NCBI GenBank assembly: GCA_021904315.1 | Contig: CM038911.1 | Coordinates: 13,675,390 to 13,739,389, forward strand | DNA length: 64,000 bases | Direction of reading: 5' to 3' | From: Sphagnum magellanicum | Taxonomy: Eukaryota > Streptophyta > Sphagnopsida > Sphagnales > Sphagnaceae | Part shown: positions 33,931-47,063 of the stretch, piece after piece | How positions within the stretch are numbered: position 1 is the stretch's first letter | Layout: every line of letters starts with the position of its first letter | Notes under the pieces: generated by a model | What the model saw: the letters and a program-made list of their open reading frames with translations, nothing else | Told to the model about the DNA's origin: nothing | Database searches by the model: none | Made by a program: the position numbers and the translations under genes

Positions 33931-34602
33931 TTAGGGTGGTAGGTATGTAGGGATATACAAAAGATATGGGAAAAAATAGCTTTACACTCACTACATGTGT
34001 GAAATCTCTTGCTATCTATCACCAAATAGAGCGTGCCACAATTTTTTTTAAAGGTTGTAAATAGCCCTCAAAAACAAAATGCACATAATAAAAGACTAGA
34101 AAAACCTTCCTATTCATTACACATCAAGACCTTTGGAAAATGTATTTAATCATGTGCATAAGAAGAGACCCAAAACTTGAATAACCATCATACTACCATG
34201 GCAAGTTCAACATTCCAATGTTAAATAAATTATTTACTTTGAAGATTCCATGTTGAAAAAATAATAATATTTGGAAAAATGTTGTAACCAATTATCTTAT
34301 TTTCACCCCAAAAAAAAACCTTTGAAAAATTATTTTTCTTTGAATTTATTTTTTTTGGTCTATGGAAGGAAGGTTGTTTGTTTTGTTTGTTTGTTTGTCA
34401 TGTTAACATCTCCCAACCCATGGCTCCTCTTGGAGCATTGTTCTTGGTACCATCTCAATGAGTAAGGGTGCACCAAGTTGGTTTCATAATGTTTTCACCT
34501 ATGGTGGAAAAGTTATTGAATATTGAACAATTTTTTCGTTAAAAACTCATTTAAATCAAAACTAAAACATCATAAGAAAATTTGGGCACACTCTTGGAAT
34601 AG
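33371..34602. other. AT-rich intergenic DNA with a (GT)n microsatellite
   Basis: A perfect (GT)15 run lies at 33899-33929. No gene is supported. Confidence 0.6.
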
Positions 34603-34830
34603 GACTTTAATGAAGCTGATTTGGAAGCTTTTAGTTTCAAGTTGGAAGCTGCCATAAAGGGTGGAGGGCATTACTACCCAATGAGTTGCTTGTTTGGATT
34701 TGGTTGGGTGGGTATTTGATGTATTGCCAATGCACTCTTGCCAATGTACATCATGCTAACAAGTTCTTGGAGAAACTTGAAGGAAATGATTTCAAAGTTT
34801 CTATGGAAACAAATGTTTTTTTTTGTTTGG
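34603..34830 (+). pseudogene. Decayed coding fragment of unknown family
   Basis: The frame from 34603 reads 'DFNEADLEAFSFKLEAAIKG' and 'GGHYYP'. A single frameshift near 34680 then continues as 'ELLVWIWLGGYLMYCQCTLA', 'NVHHANKFLEKLEGNDFKVS'. The amino-acid usage (mixed, with amphipathic helices) is unlike the low-complexity frames around it, so this was probably coding once. I cannot name the family. Confidence 0.4.
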
Positions 34831-36464
34831 GGTTCAATTTTGTGATATCAATTTTTTTGCGAATTTTTTCCAACTATTTTTCCAACTAAATAGCAAAATC
34901 AATTAAATTCACATTAGAAAAACAAATGTTTCCAAAATTTTCCATTTTATTTAATTTTCTAAAAGAATGACAAAATAATATGTCAAAGAAAAACATCAAT
35001 CATCCGTCTAATGAAATTCAGACTTAGATGACATTTTTGCCTCCTCTTTGCCTGAAATTGATGGTGGTACTGGTTTTAATTTTTTGGCAATTTTTAACCT
35101 AAAAAAAACTGATTATGACCTATTCAAAGGATTTTTATGAAAAAAGGGCTTAAACCCACCATGTTTTTAATTGGAAAAAAAAATAAATCAAAATCACCAT
35201 AATTTTTCAGTTGTTTTATGTTGTAATTTGTTGGGCTTGGATATGTTTAAATGTCCTAAATATGATGTTTCCATTTCATAGTTCCACAAGAATTTCCCTT
35301 AATTTCATATATTTTAGGTTTCGTGGGTAAACAAAAAGAAAGCATGAACAAACACAAGGATAAAGATAAATAACCTAGCAATTGTAAAGTTTACATGTTG
35401 TTTTAATTTTATTTTTCAATTAAGATTTCCATAGTATTTATAAAGAATAAATATATAATGGAATTTCCTTTTCCAAAATCCAACAATCTATTATTTATAT
35501 GGAAAATAACTTCCAATGAACAATTAAAATACAATTGTATTTTGCTAAAAAGTGATTTTAAAATATCTTTCTCTATAACAACAACTTGTGAACTATTTGA
35601 AAATGCAAGACCTATGATTTATGTTTGAGAATCATATAAATGAAGAAGATATAGTTGTTAAAAGTAAGTGAGTCAATATTTGGTCACAAGCATATTTCAC
35701 ACTTTAAGTTTCAACACATTCATATTTTTCATGGCTCTTTTGTGTTGTTCTTTTACCTCTATAACTCAAATAATTAATATAAATTTTAATTTGGCACATT
35801 GATAGCACTTTAGATCATTGAAAATGAACAATAAACAAGGAAGATCCAAAATTGTTCTATCATTGACCAACAATCGATGATATGCAATTTTATCTTAACA
35901 TAATTTCTCTACTAAGTATATTAATTATTATAATTCATAATAGTTAATAATTATTAATTAATATATATTATTATTTATGTTAAGCTAATTTATGGTAACC
36001 TATTATTATTATTATTATTATTATTAGTTGGGTACTTGATCCAATATAGTAATTGTAAAGTAATTGCAAAAAAATTGTTAATGAATGTTTCATTTATACT
36101 AGTTGGCATATGTGACATTTGTGCAACTTGTTAACAAAGTTAAACATGTTTGACTAAAATCATAATATAATGCATACATTCATTTGCATAAAGGTCCATC
36201 TAATATGTAACTAGAATAGAATTTCGTGAATTTTTGACGTGGCATTTTATTTTTCAATTCTTCATATTTCCATGGAATAGTTGCAACATAGTTGTAGATT
36301 AATTGTTTCAAAGCTCTAGTTGCATGACAATGAAATTTCAATGGACATAGTTTTTCACAATGTTAAATGACTTAATTGTGATCATTTCCCATAAATTTAT
36401 ATGGCAGGAAATGTCCAAATTCCACAAATAATCATTTATTCATAGCTAAATCCCCATTTAGGTT
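34831..36464. other. AT-rich intergenic, nothing recognised
   Basis: No gene is supported. A (TTA)n run lies at 36002-36026. The rest is A/T-rich sequence without a clear tandem structure. Confidence 0.55.
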
Positions 36465-36790
36465 TGTTGGAAAATATAAATGGCAAGAAATGTGACAAAA
36501 TTGAAATGAAAATAATCATAGATTTAGTACAAGCTTTCCACCAAACCTTAAGATCAAACAAATTGTTATAAATTTGATGGTTCACCCTTAAACCTTGCCT
36601 TATTTTGAATATGAGGTGAACATTCCATTTAGATGTTAGCTCCAAATTATTGGGGTGAACATGATTCGCATGAAATGAAATATTTGATTATACTTAAATG
36701 AAATATCTCATATAATTCCAAAAATTGAATGCATGAAACACAAATATTTAACTTAATAAAAATAACATGGTAAAATTTCTATATGCAACA
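36465..36790 (-). mobile_element. LTR of a Ty1/copia retrotransposon (3' LTR)
   Basis: The 326-bp block begins TG and ends CA (TGTTGG...GCAACA on +). On the minus strand it lies just downstream of copia RNase H remnants, with a purine-rich tract (GGATCGGGGG, plus-strand 36791-36800) immediately before its TGTTGCATATA start, exactly where a 3' LTR should be. It aligns over its length with the block at 56708-57042 (shared 'gaattgaaatga', 'aactttccaccctaaacctta', 'ataagaggtgaa'-type words). No 5-bp target duplication was evident. Confidence 0.75.
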
Positions 36791-36800
36791 CCCCCGATCC
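36791..36800 (-). other. Polypurine tract of the copia element
   Basis: Minus-strand GGATCGGGGG directly abuts the LTR start, as expected for plus-strand priming in LTR retrotransposons. Confidence 0.6.
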
Positions 36801-36958
36801 ATGATTTATATATATCAAGTTACACATTTAATCATACTCATCAAATAAAAAATGTACACGCTTGATGGTAGAAAATCCTTTTGTTGATATATTTGCAATT
36901 ATATTTTTTGCATTGCAATACACCAACTTAATCAAACCTTTTTTAATTTTGTCTCACA

Positions 36959-38246
36959 CTAAATGATGATGAGTTTAAATATGTTTTGTGCAAACATGAC
37001 GTGTTGATTTTTTAAGGTATATATACAATGTTGATTTTCATCATATATGATAATGGGTTTCCTACAGGGATGATCAATATTGTATGCAAAATAAGATGAA
37101 ATCCACATTACATGCCTTATTACTTGGGGAACCATCACATACTTAACTTTTAATGATAGCATAGCAATAGAGGTTTTCTTTTTTAATTCCAACTCATTGT
37201 TCCATTTCCCAATATGAAAAAAAGTAACATAAATTAATAATTATCAATATTGCCAAACCAATTTGCATCAAAATAAGTTCACACATTTGTGTGCTTTTAT
37301 GAACAACATTATAGTTCACATTGGAAGGATGCCTTTGGTAGGCATTCCCTTTCAAACACAATTGGGCTAAAATGTTCGTGTTGAAACCTAGCTATGGCAT
37401 GTACCCATTTCAACATGTGTATACCCAAAACGTTTTAGTTAAAACCCTAATTATATTGGTAGGTACCATTTTTTGAAACACACTTAGCCCATAATTATGT
37501 TATAATTAAAGCCTTATGTAGGTTATATGGTAAGCGCCCCTTTTGAAATGCACCTAACACAGAATATATTTTAAATATTTTAAATTGAAACACAAATGAA
37601 ATTCTAATGAAATAGCTTAAGATTAGCCATAAATTGGTTCACAATCCCCATTGTTCAAACAATAGTAAATCCCATTAAGTCTTATATAAATCATTGCATA
37701 CACGAAACTTCAAATAACATTTTGAAAATGGATATTCTTCATCACCTCTAAATCTATATCATTCTTAATACATATATCTTTCAAAAGTTTACAATTGGTC
37801 ATAAAAAAGGGTCCACATTAATTTATTTCCAACTACACCAAAATGCTTTAATTTACACCTTCAAGGTACTTATTTCAATGGTTTAAAATTTTAATATATC
37901 ATTTAGTCTTATTTAATGCAATTCAATTATATTCTTGTTGAACAATACTAGATTTCACCTAGTTCCACCAACTTTGAAATATTATCCTTGGTTTTAAAAT
38001 CAATGAAATCAACTCATTAAAAGCCAAAATGATATCATCAACATGCTGAGTTATGATTACAAAAGAGTTGTTTTGAGCTCTCTTGAAACAAACAATATGG
38101 TTAACAAAATTCCTTTCAAATGGACTAAAACAAAAAATATGCATCAATATTGTAATTCCATTTATAAACAAATTATTTCAAACCTAACATGGATTTCAAA
38201 TGTTTACATACCATGTTTTCTTTAGCCTTGAACACAAAGCTTTATA
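36959..38246 (-). pseudogene. Ty1/copia pol remnants: reverse transcriptase and RNase H
   Basis: Read right to left, the first part (38246-37959) gives 'YKALCSRLKKTWYVNI' (family form KALYGLKQAPRAWY), stops, then 'NSFVIITQHVDDIILAFN', the YVDD-type reverse transcriptase active site with Tyr changed to His. The second part (37192-36959) gives 'KKTSIAMLSLKVKYVM' (family form KQxxVALSSxEAEYVA), 'IIIYDENQHCIYTLKNQHVM' (CDNxSAIxLxxNPVxH), the RNase H end. About 770 bp between them carry no clear frame. The order RT, RNase H, LTR is canonical. Several stops and missing residues show that it is inactive. Confidence 0.85.
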
Positions 38247-40078
38247 GTTTGTATATATATATGGGGGTCCAAGCAAAATAATTTATATAAATAACTTATC
38301 TTATCAAAAAAAATTAAAAAATAGTTATAAATACATTTTAGTATGTTAAAAGTAGAATTATTATTTTATTCAATGATTAATATGAACATATTCTTTGATT
38401 TTATGATAATATGTTGAAGAATCACTTGCTTGTATGCATTTAAATAGATTTTTAAAAAATGCATCTACTTGTAAAAGATGTGGACATCATCCAAAATCGA
38501 TTGTGCCAATAAATGAAATATTGATTTTTTTAGTTTTAAAATCATGGGCACCTTCATTGAGTCTATACTAAATTGAATAAAAAATTCGAATTTTTTTATA
38601 TTTTTAAAGTAAACAAAAATTATCCCTAAACATGATTTTATCTACATGTCTACATTCATTTTTGTGGGGATATATATTTTTTACTTTTAAGATACAAAGT
38701 TTTTCAAAATTTGCATTCAACTTACCATAAATTCAATGGAGGTACCCATGGTTTAGAGATTTTATTTGTAAATGTGTTTTGAATATACTTTCTTGTGTTT
38801 ATGACATTAAAATTATCTCATTTTTAAATGACAATTTATGTTTTTTTTTTTTGTTTATTTTACGATGTTGTCGCACACACACACACACACAAACACACAC
38901 ACCTTCAATTTACAAGCAATCATGTTTTATTCGAAAGGATCAATCAAAAAGTATCAATTTGCCTAAGTGATCATTTTGGACAAGTTTATTTGGCATGGCC
39001 AACTTGACTAATAGTCTTAAAATATCTAGTGAGGTGATAAAAAATTTGATTCGTCAAAATATATAAAAAGATCTAGATGGTGAGTGTTATTTCATTTAAC
39101 TAAATGAAAACATTATAAAATGTCCCAAAAAATTATATATTATAAAAATATTTAAATGCTTTAAATTTAAGTTGGTGTTATTAGTCATGTTTTATTTGTC
39201 ACTGTCACGTAATCTAGATTAAAACCTATTATTACACAATTACATGTAGTCATTTGATTCATATTGATAGTGCAATGTGATATGAAATGATTATGCATAA
39301 ATACTATTACACATAAAATAGGATAAACATCAGCATATTTATATAATAAAATATGATATAATTCCATTCCTGCATTAACATATTAAATTGGTTTAATAGA
39401 AAGACCTTGGGAAAAAAAAGACTTGTAATTCATTATCGTCACTATAACTAGATCCTCCATGCATTAGGAAAATATTTAAAACTTTGAAAGAAAAAAATGT
39501 TGTCATACATTTAACCCAATGAAGTGGAGAGCAAAAAATAAAATAAAAATTTAATAGCCATGAATTTTTGCAGTTGTGTAAGCTTTTTTTAGCATCTTTC
39601 TCAAATATTTTTTAAAAAAATGTGTGTGTGTTGAAAGTTTCTATCATTGTGTTTTTTTTATGTCTCTTATTGTGTTTCATATTATTTTTTACTATTTCAT
39701 ATACAATTTGTGTAGAGGATTCCATGTTTCATGTTATCCTTAGTATTATTTGTTTTTGGACACTTAGATTAATTGATGTGACCAAGAGTCCCTCCATTAA
39801 TATTTTTTGGATGAACATCAATAAAATTAGAAAACAAGGTTTGTTGTTGAAATTTTTTTCATTGTTGCAACACATGTATGTGCAATGTCATCTCAATTGG
39901 TCCTATTATGGTATGTTTGTAGCAACTACAATTGGCAAAGATCTTATACTCCATTATTGAAGCAGAATATTTTCTTCTTCTTTTTTGTTGAATTACGATC
40001 ACTTCTAATTTTAAGTTTTGAAATTATTTTTGTGTGTTAAAAGTTTTATTGTCATGTCAACAAAATGCCTTGTTCTAG
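38247..40078. other. AT-rich intergenic DNA with a (CA)n microsatellite
   Basis: A (CA)n run with one interruption lies at 38873-38901. The longest frame (39622-39960, +) has no recognisable domain and is T-rich. It lies just upstream of the rhodanese-like exon but cannot be joined to it with confidence. Confidence 0.5.
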
Positions 40079-40182
40079 GTTGTGAATACAAACAAACACA
40101 ACGAGCCAATAACAATAAGGATTGTGCCAATGCAAATTGCTCATGAACTCATTAATGTAGGCCATCACTATCTAGACATGAG
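40079..40182 (+). pseudogene. Isolated rhodanese-like exon
   Basis: The segment is bordered by AG before and GT after (CTAG|GTTGTG... GACATGAG|GTGTGT) and encodes 'ITIRIVPMQIAHELINVGHH' followed by 'YLDMR'. Plant single-domain rhodanese (sulfurtransferase) proteins carry VxxAxxLLxxGHRYLDVR at this place, and I recall the family splitting after the DVR. The catalytic Cys exon is not found in the next 2 kb, nor a preceding exon, so this is best read as a fragment of a gene, captured or left behind. The match is short; confidence is moderate. Confidence 0.5.
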
Positions 40183-40925
40183 GTGTGTTTATTTTTATTA
40201 TTATCATATTTGAAGATACTTAGGGTTTTCTTTTTGAGTTTTTGAATTTGCACGAAACATATTAATATTGTTCATAACTTCTTTTTTTGCATCTTTTTGA
40301 AGGCTAGCAAGTATCTTAATTCAAAAATGAAAATGTGTGATGTATCTCCTACCTACTAAAGCTTTAATAGAAGAGTTGGTGGGAAGCAAATCTCACCTAT
40401 TTTGTTAGCTAAAAACTAAAACTTTGAGATCTTTTTTGTATCAATTTCAAATGTAATTTATCAAATGTTTCATTCAATGTTGGATCTAATATTGTTCTCA
40501 AATGCAACATTCAATGTTGCCTCCAAGCACAATCATTTGATGTTGCCTTCGAATGTATGATCATTTGGAGACACTTATTAAACAACTTGGTCTATTGGCA
40601 AGATGAACAACATTCACCTTGGGACACACGCCAACACTCACAACACTAGAATGATTACATGTACATTGATTTTACATGTTGAAAAAATTCATGCCATATA
40701 ATTCCAATTATTTGAGATGATGTTATTTCACAATACCAAAATCCACCATGTGGCATTATGAATAATTTCAAGTGATTTTCTAAAATTCAAACTTTGATAT
40801 TGATTATTATGAACATTCATTTTAAATGGTCCTAGATTGTGACATATGGCACAATCGAAATCTACCACATGGCATATAAATTGTATTTTGAAAAAAAAAT
40901 CAAATGTACATTTTTTTGAATAAAT
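40183..40925. other. AT-rich intergenic, nothing recognised
   Basis: At 40490-40580 a short phrase about 'tgttgcctccaagcacaatcatttgatgttgccttcgaatg' repeats once. No gene is supported. Confidence 0.5.
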
Positions 40926-41065
40926 AAGTAGGTAGGTACATAGGCCTATGTAGGTAGGACCCACCTACCTGCCTATGCTACATACCTTTTGACATAGGTA
41001 GGTAATTAAACTTATGTATCCACCTACCTACCTAGATAATTAGGTAGGTAGGATTGTAGGTGAAC
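40926..41065. repeat. TAGG/CCTA low-complexity block with perfect hairpins
   Basis: It contains a 16-bp perfect palindrome TACATAGGCCTATGTA (40936-40951) and a 12-bp stem CCTACCTACCTA (41023-41034), loop gataat, TAGGTAGGTAGG (41041-41052). Related 'taggtagg' sequence appears at 55440-55550 and 57070-57182. Confidence 0.8.
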
Positions 41066-44000
41066 TAAAATGTAACCATGTAAATATTGTTATTTCATTT
41101 GATATTTTGATTTTAGGGTTAAGCTTATTTAAACTCATCCCAAATGGCACAAGTATTTAATGTGAAAACAAAAGAAAAGGCACCTTTATTATATAATTTA
41201 TAAGATGAGATTGGAGGACAACACACATGTATTAAATTTTATATAATTAAATGGGAAAATATGAAACTAGTTGACTAACTACTTAACTAATTAATTAATT
41301 GATTAAGTAGCCACTAATTAACTACTTACCTATGTACCCATTTACAAATGTGCTTATAATTACTTATTATTAAATTATTGAACTAACATTCATGTTTACT
41401 TCATACTTTCTATTAATTAATCAATCGATTCATAGTAATAATTCATCAACAATACAAAAATTACTTATTTAATATATTATTTAATTTGATTCCATTAATT
41501 TTATTATTATTTTAATCCGAAATTTAATCAATTATTTATTGATAATAACTTTAAAAAATTTTGACATTCAAAACTTTAAATGTTAGTTATCAATGAAACA
41601 AATAAATTAATAACTAATTGATTGTTTAATTTAGCTATTTATTTATTAAATACTAAATAGCGAATATTCGATATTAATTATTTAATTATTTAATTGAATA
41701 TAATTATACTTAATCATTAATACTAAGTAAAATTTTAATTCATGGACATTTAATTAATTAATATTTATTAGCTAGTTACCATAACTTTTGATTAGTAAAT
41801 ATTAATGGTCAGATAATTGAATGGAAATTAATTAATAACTAACTTATTTAGTAGTTAATTATGGTTTATAAATTTATTAGTAGCTTAAAATGAAAAAAAT
41901 ATTAAATAAGTTAGTAAATATTTAATACTAGATATTAAAATATATAATTGATTGGACAAAAATAATGAACCATAAGTATTAACTAATAAATATTAAATAG
42001 AATGTATGGCTAATCAACTTATTAAATAAATACTCAATATGTTTAACTAATTATTATTATTATTTATTTTTCATTCTAATCAATTGATTATTAGTAATAT
42101 TTCATCAATAATTATTAATTCATTAAATTATTAGTAAATTATTTTAATTAATAAATTGAATTCCGGGTTTTTTTATCATTTAATAAATTTGTTGATAATA
42201 TTACTTTTTCAATAATTAAAATTGGTTTGACATGAAGAGTATATGATCTTAATGTGACCTTGTTACTAAAATTGAATTATACATTAAAAAAAACATGGTA
42301 TATTTGGAAACAAACCATAATATAAAATCAAAATGATTTTTTTTTCAATATGTTCGTAATATGAACTAATATGTGTTTAATATATGTTGAATATAGGTTA
42401 AATACATTTAAATATGTTAAATAGTTTTAATATATGTTTAATATACTTTTAATGTAGTCCAAAACACTTTAATGTACATAAAATGTATAGGCACATTAAG
42501 TAACCAAATTACAACTAGTTTTGCAACTAAATGAACATAAAGGCATATTATTGGATGAAAGACCCAAAAAGTTAGTCATTATGGAAGGAAATACAATTTA
42601 ATAGTTGCATTGTAATTGCAAAAATAATAATAAGTTTTAAAATATGGTTATTAATTGTTAAAATGATAAAATATAATTGTAAATGATGAATAGTCACATG
42701 GAGTCACAAAGTGGATGGTTACATAATTAAAGATTTCTAATAGTATGGGTACCCAAATTGATGGGTTATTTCATTATTAATAATACATATGTAGTATGTA
42801 ATCACTTGGTTGGATAGTCATGTAATCGCAATATAATTGCAAAATGACTAATGATATATGACTAGGGACATATGACTACATGAAATACATTTTTTGTGTT
42901 ATACATGCATGCTAATTTGCTAACTCCTCTTGTGCATTGCCAACCTCCATTTACATACCCATCCTTTATTCAAGTTTGAAATATAAGTTGGAAGTGAAAT
43001 AACCAACACATTGAAAATAAAACTTTGTTAAATTATTACCAACACCAAGCTTATCAACCTACAAGCAACATATGTATGTAGAACAATTTATGGAGAAAAG
43101 TAGTGTAAGCAATATTAAATGATGGGTTCAAAAAACTTACAATAGCCCATGTATAATATGCACATTAAAGAGTTCGACATTGTTGAACATGAATATCCAC
43201 TTACCAATGTTTGATTTAGGACATGACCCTTAACTTTGAATTAATTCGTGGGGAAATAATTAATACCTTTACTTTTCTTAATAGCTTTTGGAAGCAAATC
43301 AAGATCCAACCCACCACCACAAATTAATTTTGATATGGTTTAATTGTCTTCCTATAAACCACCAATTTCTAGCAACTATTCCTCACTTCTTCGTAGATTC
43401 ATTAAAACTTTTAATAACAATTGCACTCCCAAAACAACTTTCTTTCATAAGCAACACTAATCTAATTATATTAGATCTTAAAGCATGTACATTATATCAT
43501 CGCTAAGAAAGACTTCCAATTTAACCTTGTTTCATGACTGTGAATTGTTAATTTAGGTCAAGAGAAACAACCATTTTGCATTTGACCATATATAACCTAA
43601 ATAACAAGAAGAATTGTGAAAATTCATACAATAAGATTTTAAGCATGGGGGAACTTAAACCTTGACATCTATAGAGTAAAATCCCATTTTGTATAACCTT
43701 ATACCACAATAATGGTGTTTGTAATTTTTTACAACTAGTGGCTTACATTAATATCATAACCCTTATTGAACATTTCTCTTTATATATATTTTTGGGTCTT
43801 AAGTTGTTATAAATTAAATATATTCCAAAACATCCATTTCAACTTAGATGTTCTAAACCTATTCTTAGATAAGGGTAAAATCACAATCAAAGAAGCCACC
43901 CAAGTGAGTGGATACTTATTAAGACTACATTTTTATATGTTTAAAAGATCACAAGGGAAGCATAATAGTTTGGATTGTCATAATTTTTTTGGAATATTTT

Positions 44001-47000
44001 CCATTATTTGCAAAGTTTACACGTTCATAGTTTTAACATGAATAAAAAATGTTTTTGCATGTTCAAAGCATTCAATCTTTGTTTTTTTGCAAATTTTATT
44101 TTTTCTAGCAAATGTGCACCATTCTTGTTGAAAATTAAAAAGGATTTTAACATTGATGATTAGAAGGGCAAAAGTACTTGAATTGACGATTTTTTTTTAT
44201 AACCCATTTGAACACATTTAGTTCAAAAATGTTTTTGACCTTGAAAATTATGAATTTTGAAATTTTGGTTTTAACAAAAGTTGTTCATATATATGTGATA
44301 AAGGGCATGAATGCATAATATACATGATATAAAATCAATTTTTAATCAAAATGTATTTATATCTAAAGTGTAATGTTAAATGGGGTATGTGAAATGCAAA
44401 ATTATAAATTATAAATTATCAATGCAAAAATGACATGTGTGATGTGTAGTCCTTGGAAAAAGACTTTTACCTTGATGCCCATAGCTCCTTTGATTATGAT
44501 TTCACCCATAAGAATTACCCCTTTAAACTCCAAGTTTTGGATGAACATACAAACTCATACTTCATCCCATGAAAGTTTATTTTATTAGCCTTTGTTTTGA
44601 ATCATGTTGCCAAATAATCAGAAATAGTAGTTGCAAAGGAAGGTGGAATGATTTCAATGAATAAATTGTCCATAAAAAATTCATTTGGTAATGTTAAAAT
44701 TGTAATATATTGTGATATCATTGTTTAAATGGGGATCAAAGGTGGTTAATGAAATAATAAAAATTATGTGAACAAAAACCCTTAATTAAATAATTATTTG
44801 ACATGCATTTTTTTATTAAAAAAAATTAATCCATCAAAAACTGAGTACGATATGGACTTTTGAAAATAAGGTCCATTTGAAGACATTTTAAATCCATATC
44901 TTTTTTTGGGTTAAGGTTTTGTTTTTTAAAAAATTGCATATAGTTGTTACTTTTAGTTTAATATATCATATATAAAGTCCATGTAAAATAACCCAAACAA
45001 AATTCATAAACATTAATGTATTTATTTAAAGCCACAAATCAAAATCCAATCCGTATTTTTCAATTTCAAAAGTCTAAATGTTTTAGATTTGGAAAATATA
45101 TGTTATAGTTTTATATGTATATGTCTTCCATAGTTATGACATTCTTCATTTTGCACATTAAAATTCTTTAAAATTATTCATTTAGCACCTTGTCATAACA
45201 TTCTTTACCCACGAATGTTTACCAAATTACACTGGTTGATCTATAAATTTTTTAAAAATTCTTTAAAATTCTTGCTTCTTTGGGCTTCCATAACATTCTC
45301 GCACCAAGAATGTCATAACTATGATGTCTTCTTATTCAAGTTGAAAATTTTACTTCAATGACAAATTTGACTTAACGATGGTTTTATGGCACATTGTTTA
45401 ATGGCATGTTAATGTATGACACATTGCAAAAACTTGTAGTGTGATGCAAAAAGTGGTTCATCTTATTTTACACCCACCCAAAGTGAATTCAAAATGAGAT
45501 AGGCGTTACTGTCCTACTTATTTGACCATATATGATAGCATCTAATACATGTAAATTGAACAAAATAAGAACATTTCAATAACTAAAATGGTAACCACAT
45601 TTGGTCTTTCAATTACATTTCATTGGCCACCTCTACAGTAGCACCACATTTCCATTTTTGATTCAACTCTTCCACCCATCCATAATTATGGGTCACGATG
45701 TTTCCATACATGTTTGAGATGTTCATCACAAGTTTTTGATCTAATGGAAAGATTTCACCGAAATTGTCCTATCCATTAATGATGGTGGCTCATTAATTTT
45801 ATATCATTTTACACATGGAAATTGAACATTAGATTTTAGATTATTTCAAAGATTGGGTACTATCTTTGCCCCAAAATGCTTAAAACACTTACATGGATAA
45901 CTAGATTATTTGTTTATTGTTACACCTATTTTAGTTCAATTGTCTAAACAACATTTGCATAGAAACCCAATATTTTTGATAATGTTTGACATTGACTTCC
46001 TCCCATTCTTAGGAGCCAATGAAGTTAGTGTGCGAATTTTGTGGTGGTTAGTATCATATATTGTTGTTGAAATTCTCCAAAATGTTGGAACTCTAATCCT
46101 ATCATGCAAACCCACACACTCACCCATTGATTATTTTGTTTTTTCTCCTTGGGTTCACCATTACATGGTCTAAATTATGGTCATGAACATATAACTTGGA
46201 ACAATGTTCTTAACATTTTTAAACAAACATTTAGTTGAAAAAGTGGGTGATGTTCAAGGGTAGAAAAAAAAATTGTTATTGATAGTCTTGAACATACAAT
46301 TTAGGAGAACATTTTCAAAAATTTTTAAAGAAGGTTTAGTTTTAAAATATGAGCATGTATGAAGCCAAAACATCATTGTCTACACAAACCTAATGATCCT
46401 TAATAATCATATTATATTTATTTTTGTTCAACTTATGCCACTAGTATAAATGGATGATTTGATTAGAAGTTTGAATTAATTGCATATTGGGGTACTTGGT
46501 GGTCAAGTTTTTATACATGGGAATTAATGAGAGTTTGTATTGAGGATTTTCAAAGTTATGAAGATTATGTTTATTTTATTAAATAAATAAAACCCAAATG
46601 TGAAATTGAGGAGTTTAGATTTTCTTGTGCTTGTTTCATTATTGCTAATCACATTTGATAAGAAGAAAACTACATATTGCATATCTTGGCAAAAAATGAT
46701 ATGGATTGTACATTTATTTTGAACAATTTTTTTGTGCACAATTTAGTTCATTGAATTTTCAATGCAATCCAAAATCTTAAACAATGACTTCGAGAACAAG
46801 TGCTTCTTTCAAAAATAATGTTCCACCACCCACCATATTCATGGGTGACCCAAGTTCCAACTCAAAGAGAGTAGGGTGAACTAGTACCCAAATTGGTGAA
46901 TGCCTTCACCTTTTTTTAGTGAGGTTTTTTAGTGGCCATATCAAGACACCAAAATGTTATATTTGCATTCAAAAACCTTGATTTAGTGCAAGTATGGGAT

Positions 47001-47040
47001 AGTTGTAACTTAGAAAAAATGTAAATTTTTTGGGGGGGTT
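41066..47040. other. AT-rich desert without genes
   Basis: About 6 kb without a supported gene. 41280-42200 is almost purely built from 'ttaattaa', 'attaataa' and 'taataaat' words. 42340-42480 repeats 'taatatatgtttaatat'. Short frames (43288-43506, 43766-44041, 45910-46173) show no domain and have the local base bias. Matches to transposon proteins were looked for and not seen. Confidence 0.6.
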
Positions 47041-47043
47041 TTG

Positions 47044-47063
47044 AATGGTACCATGGTACCATT
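47044..47063. repeat. 20-bp perfect palindrome
   Basis: AATGGTACCATGGTACCATT is an exact 20-bp palindrome with no loop, in otherwise plain AT-rich DNA and with no adjacent gene. Confidence 0.95.
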
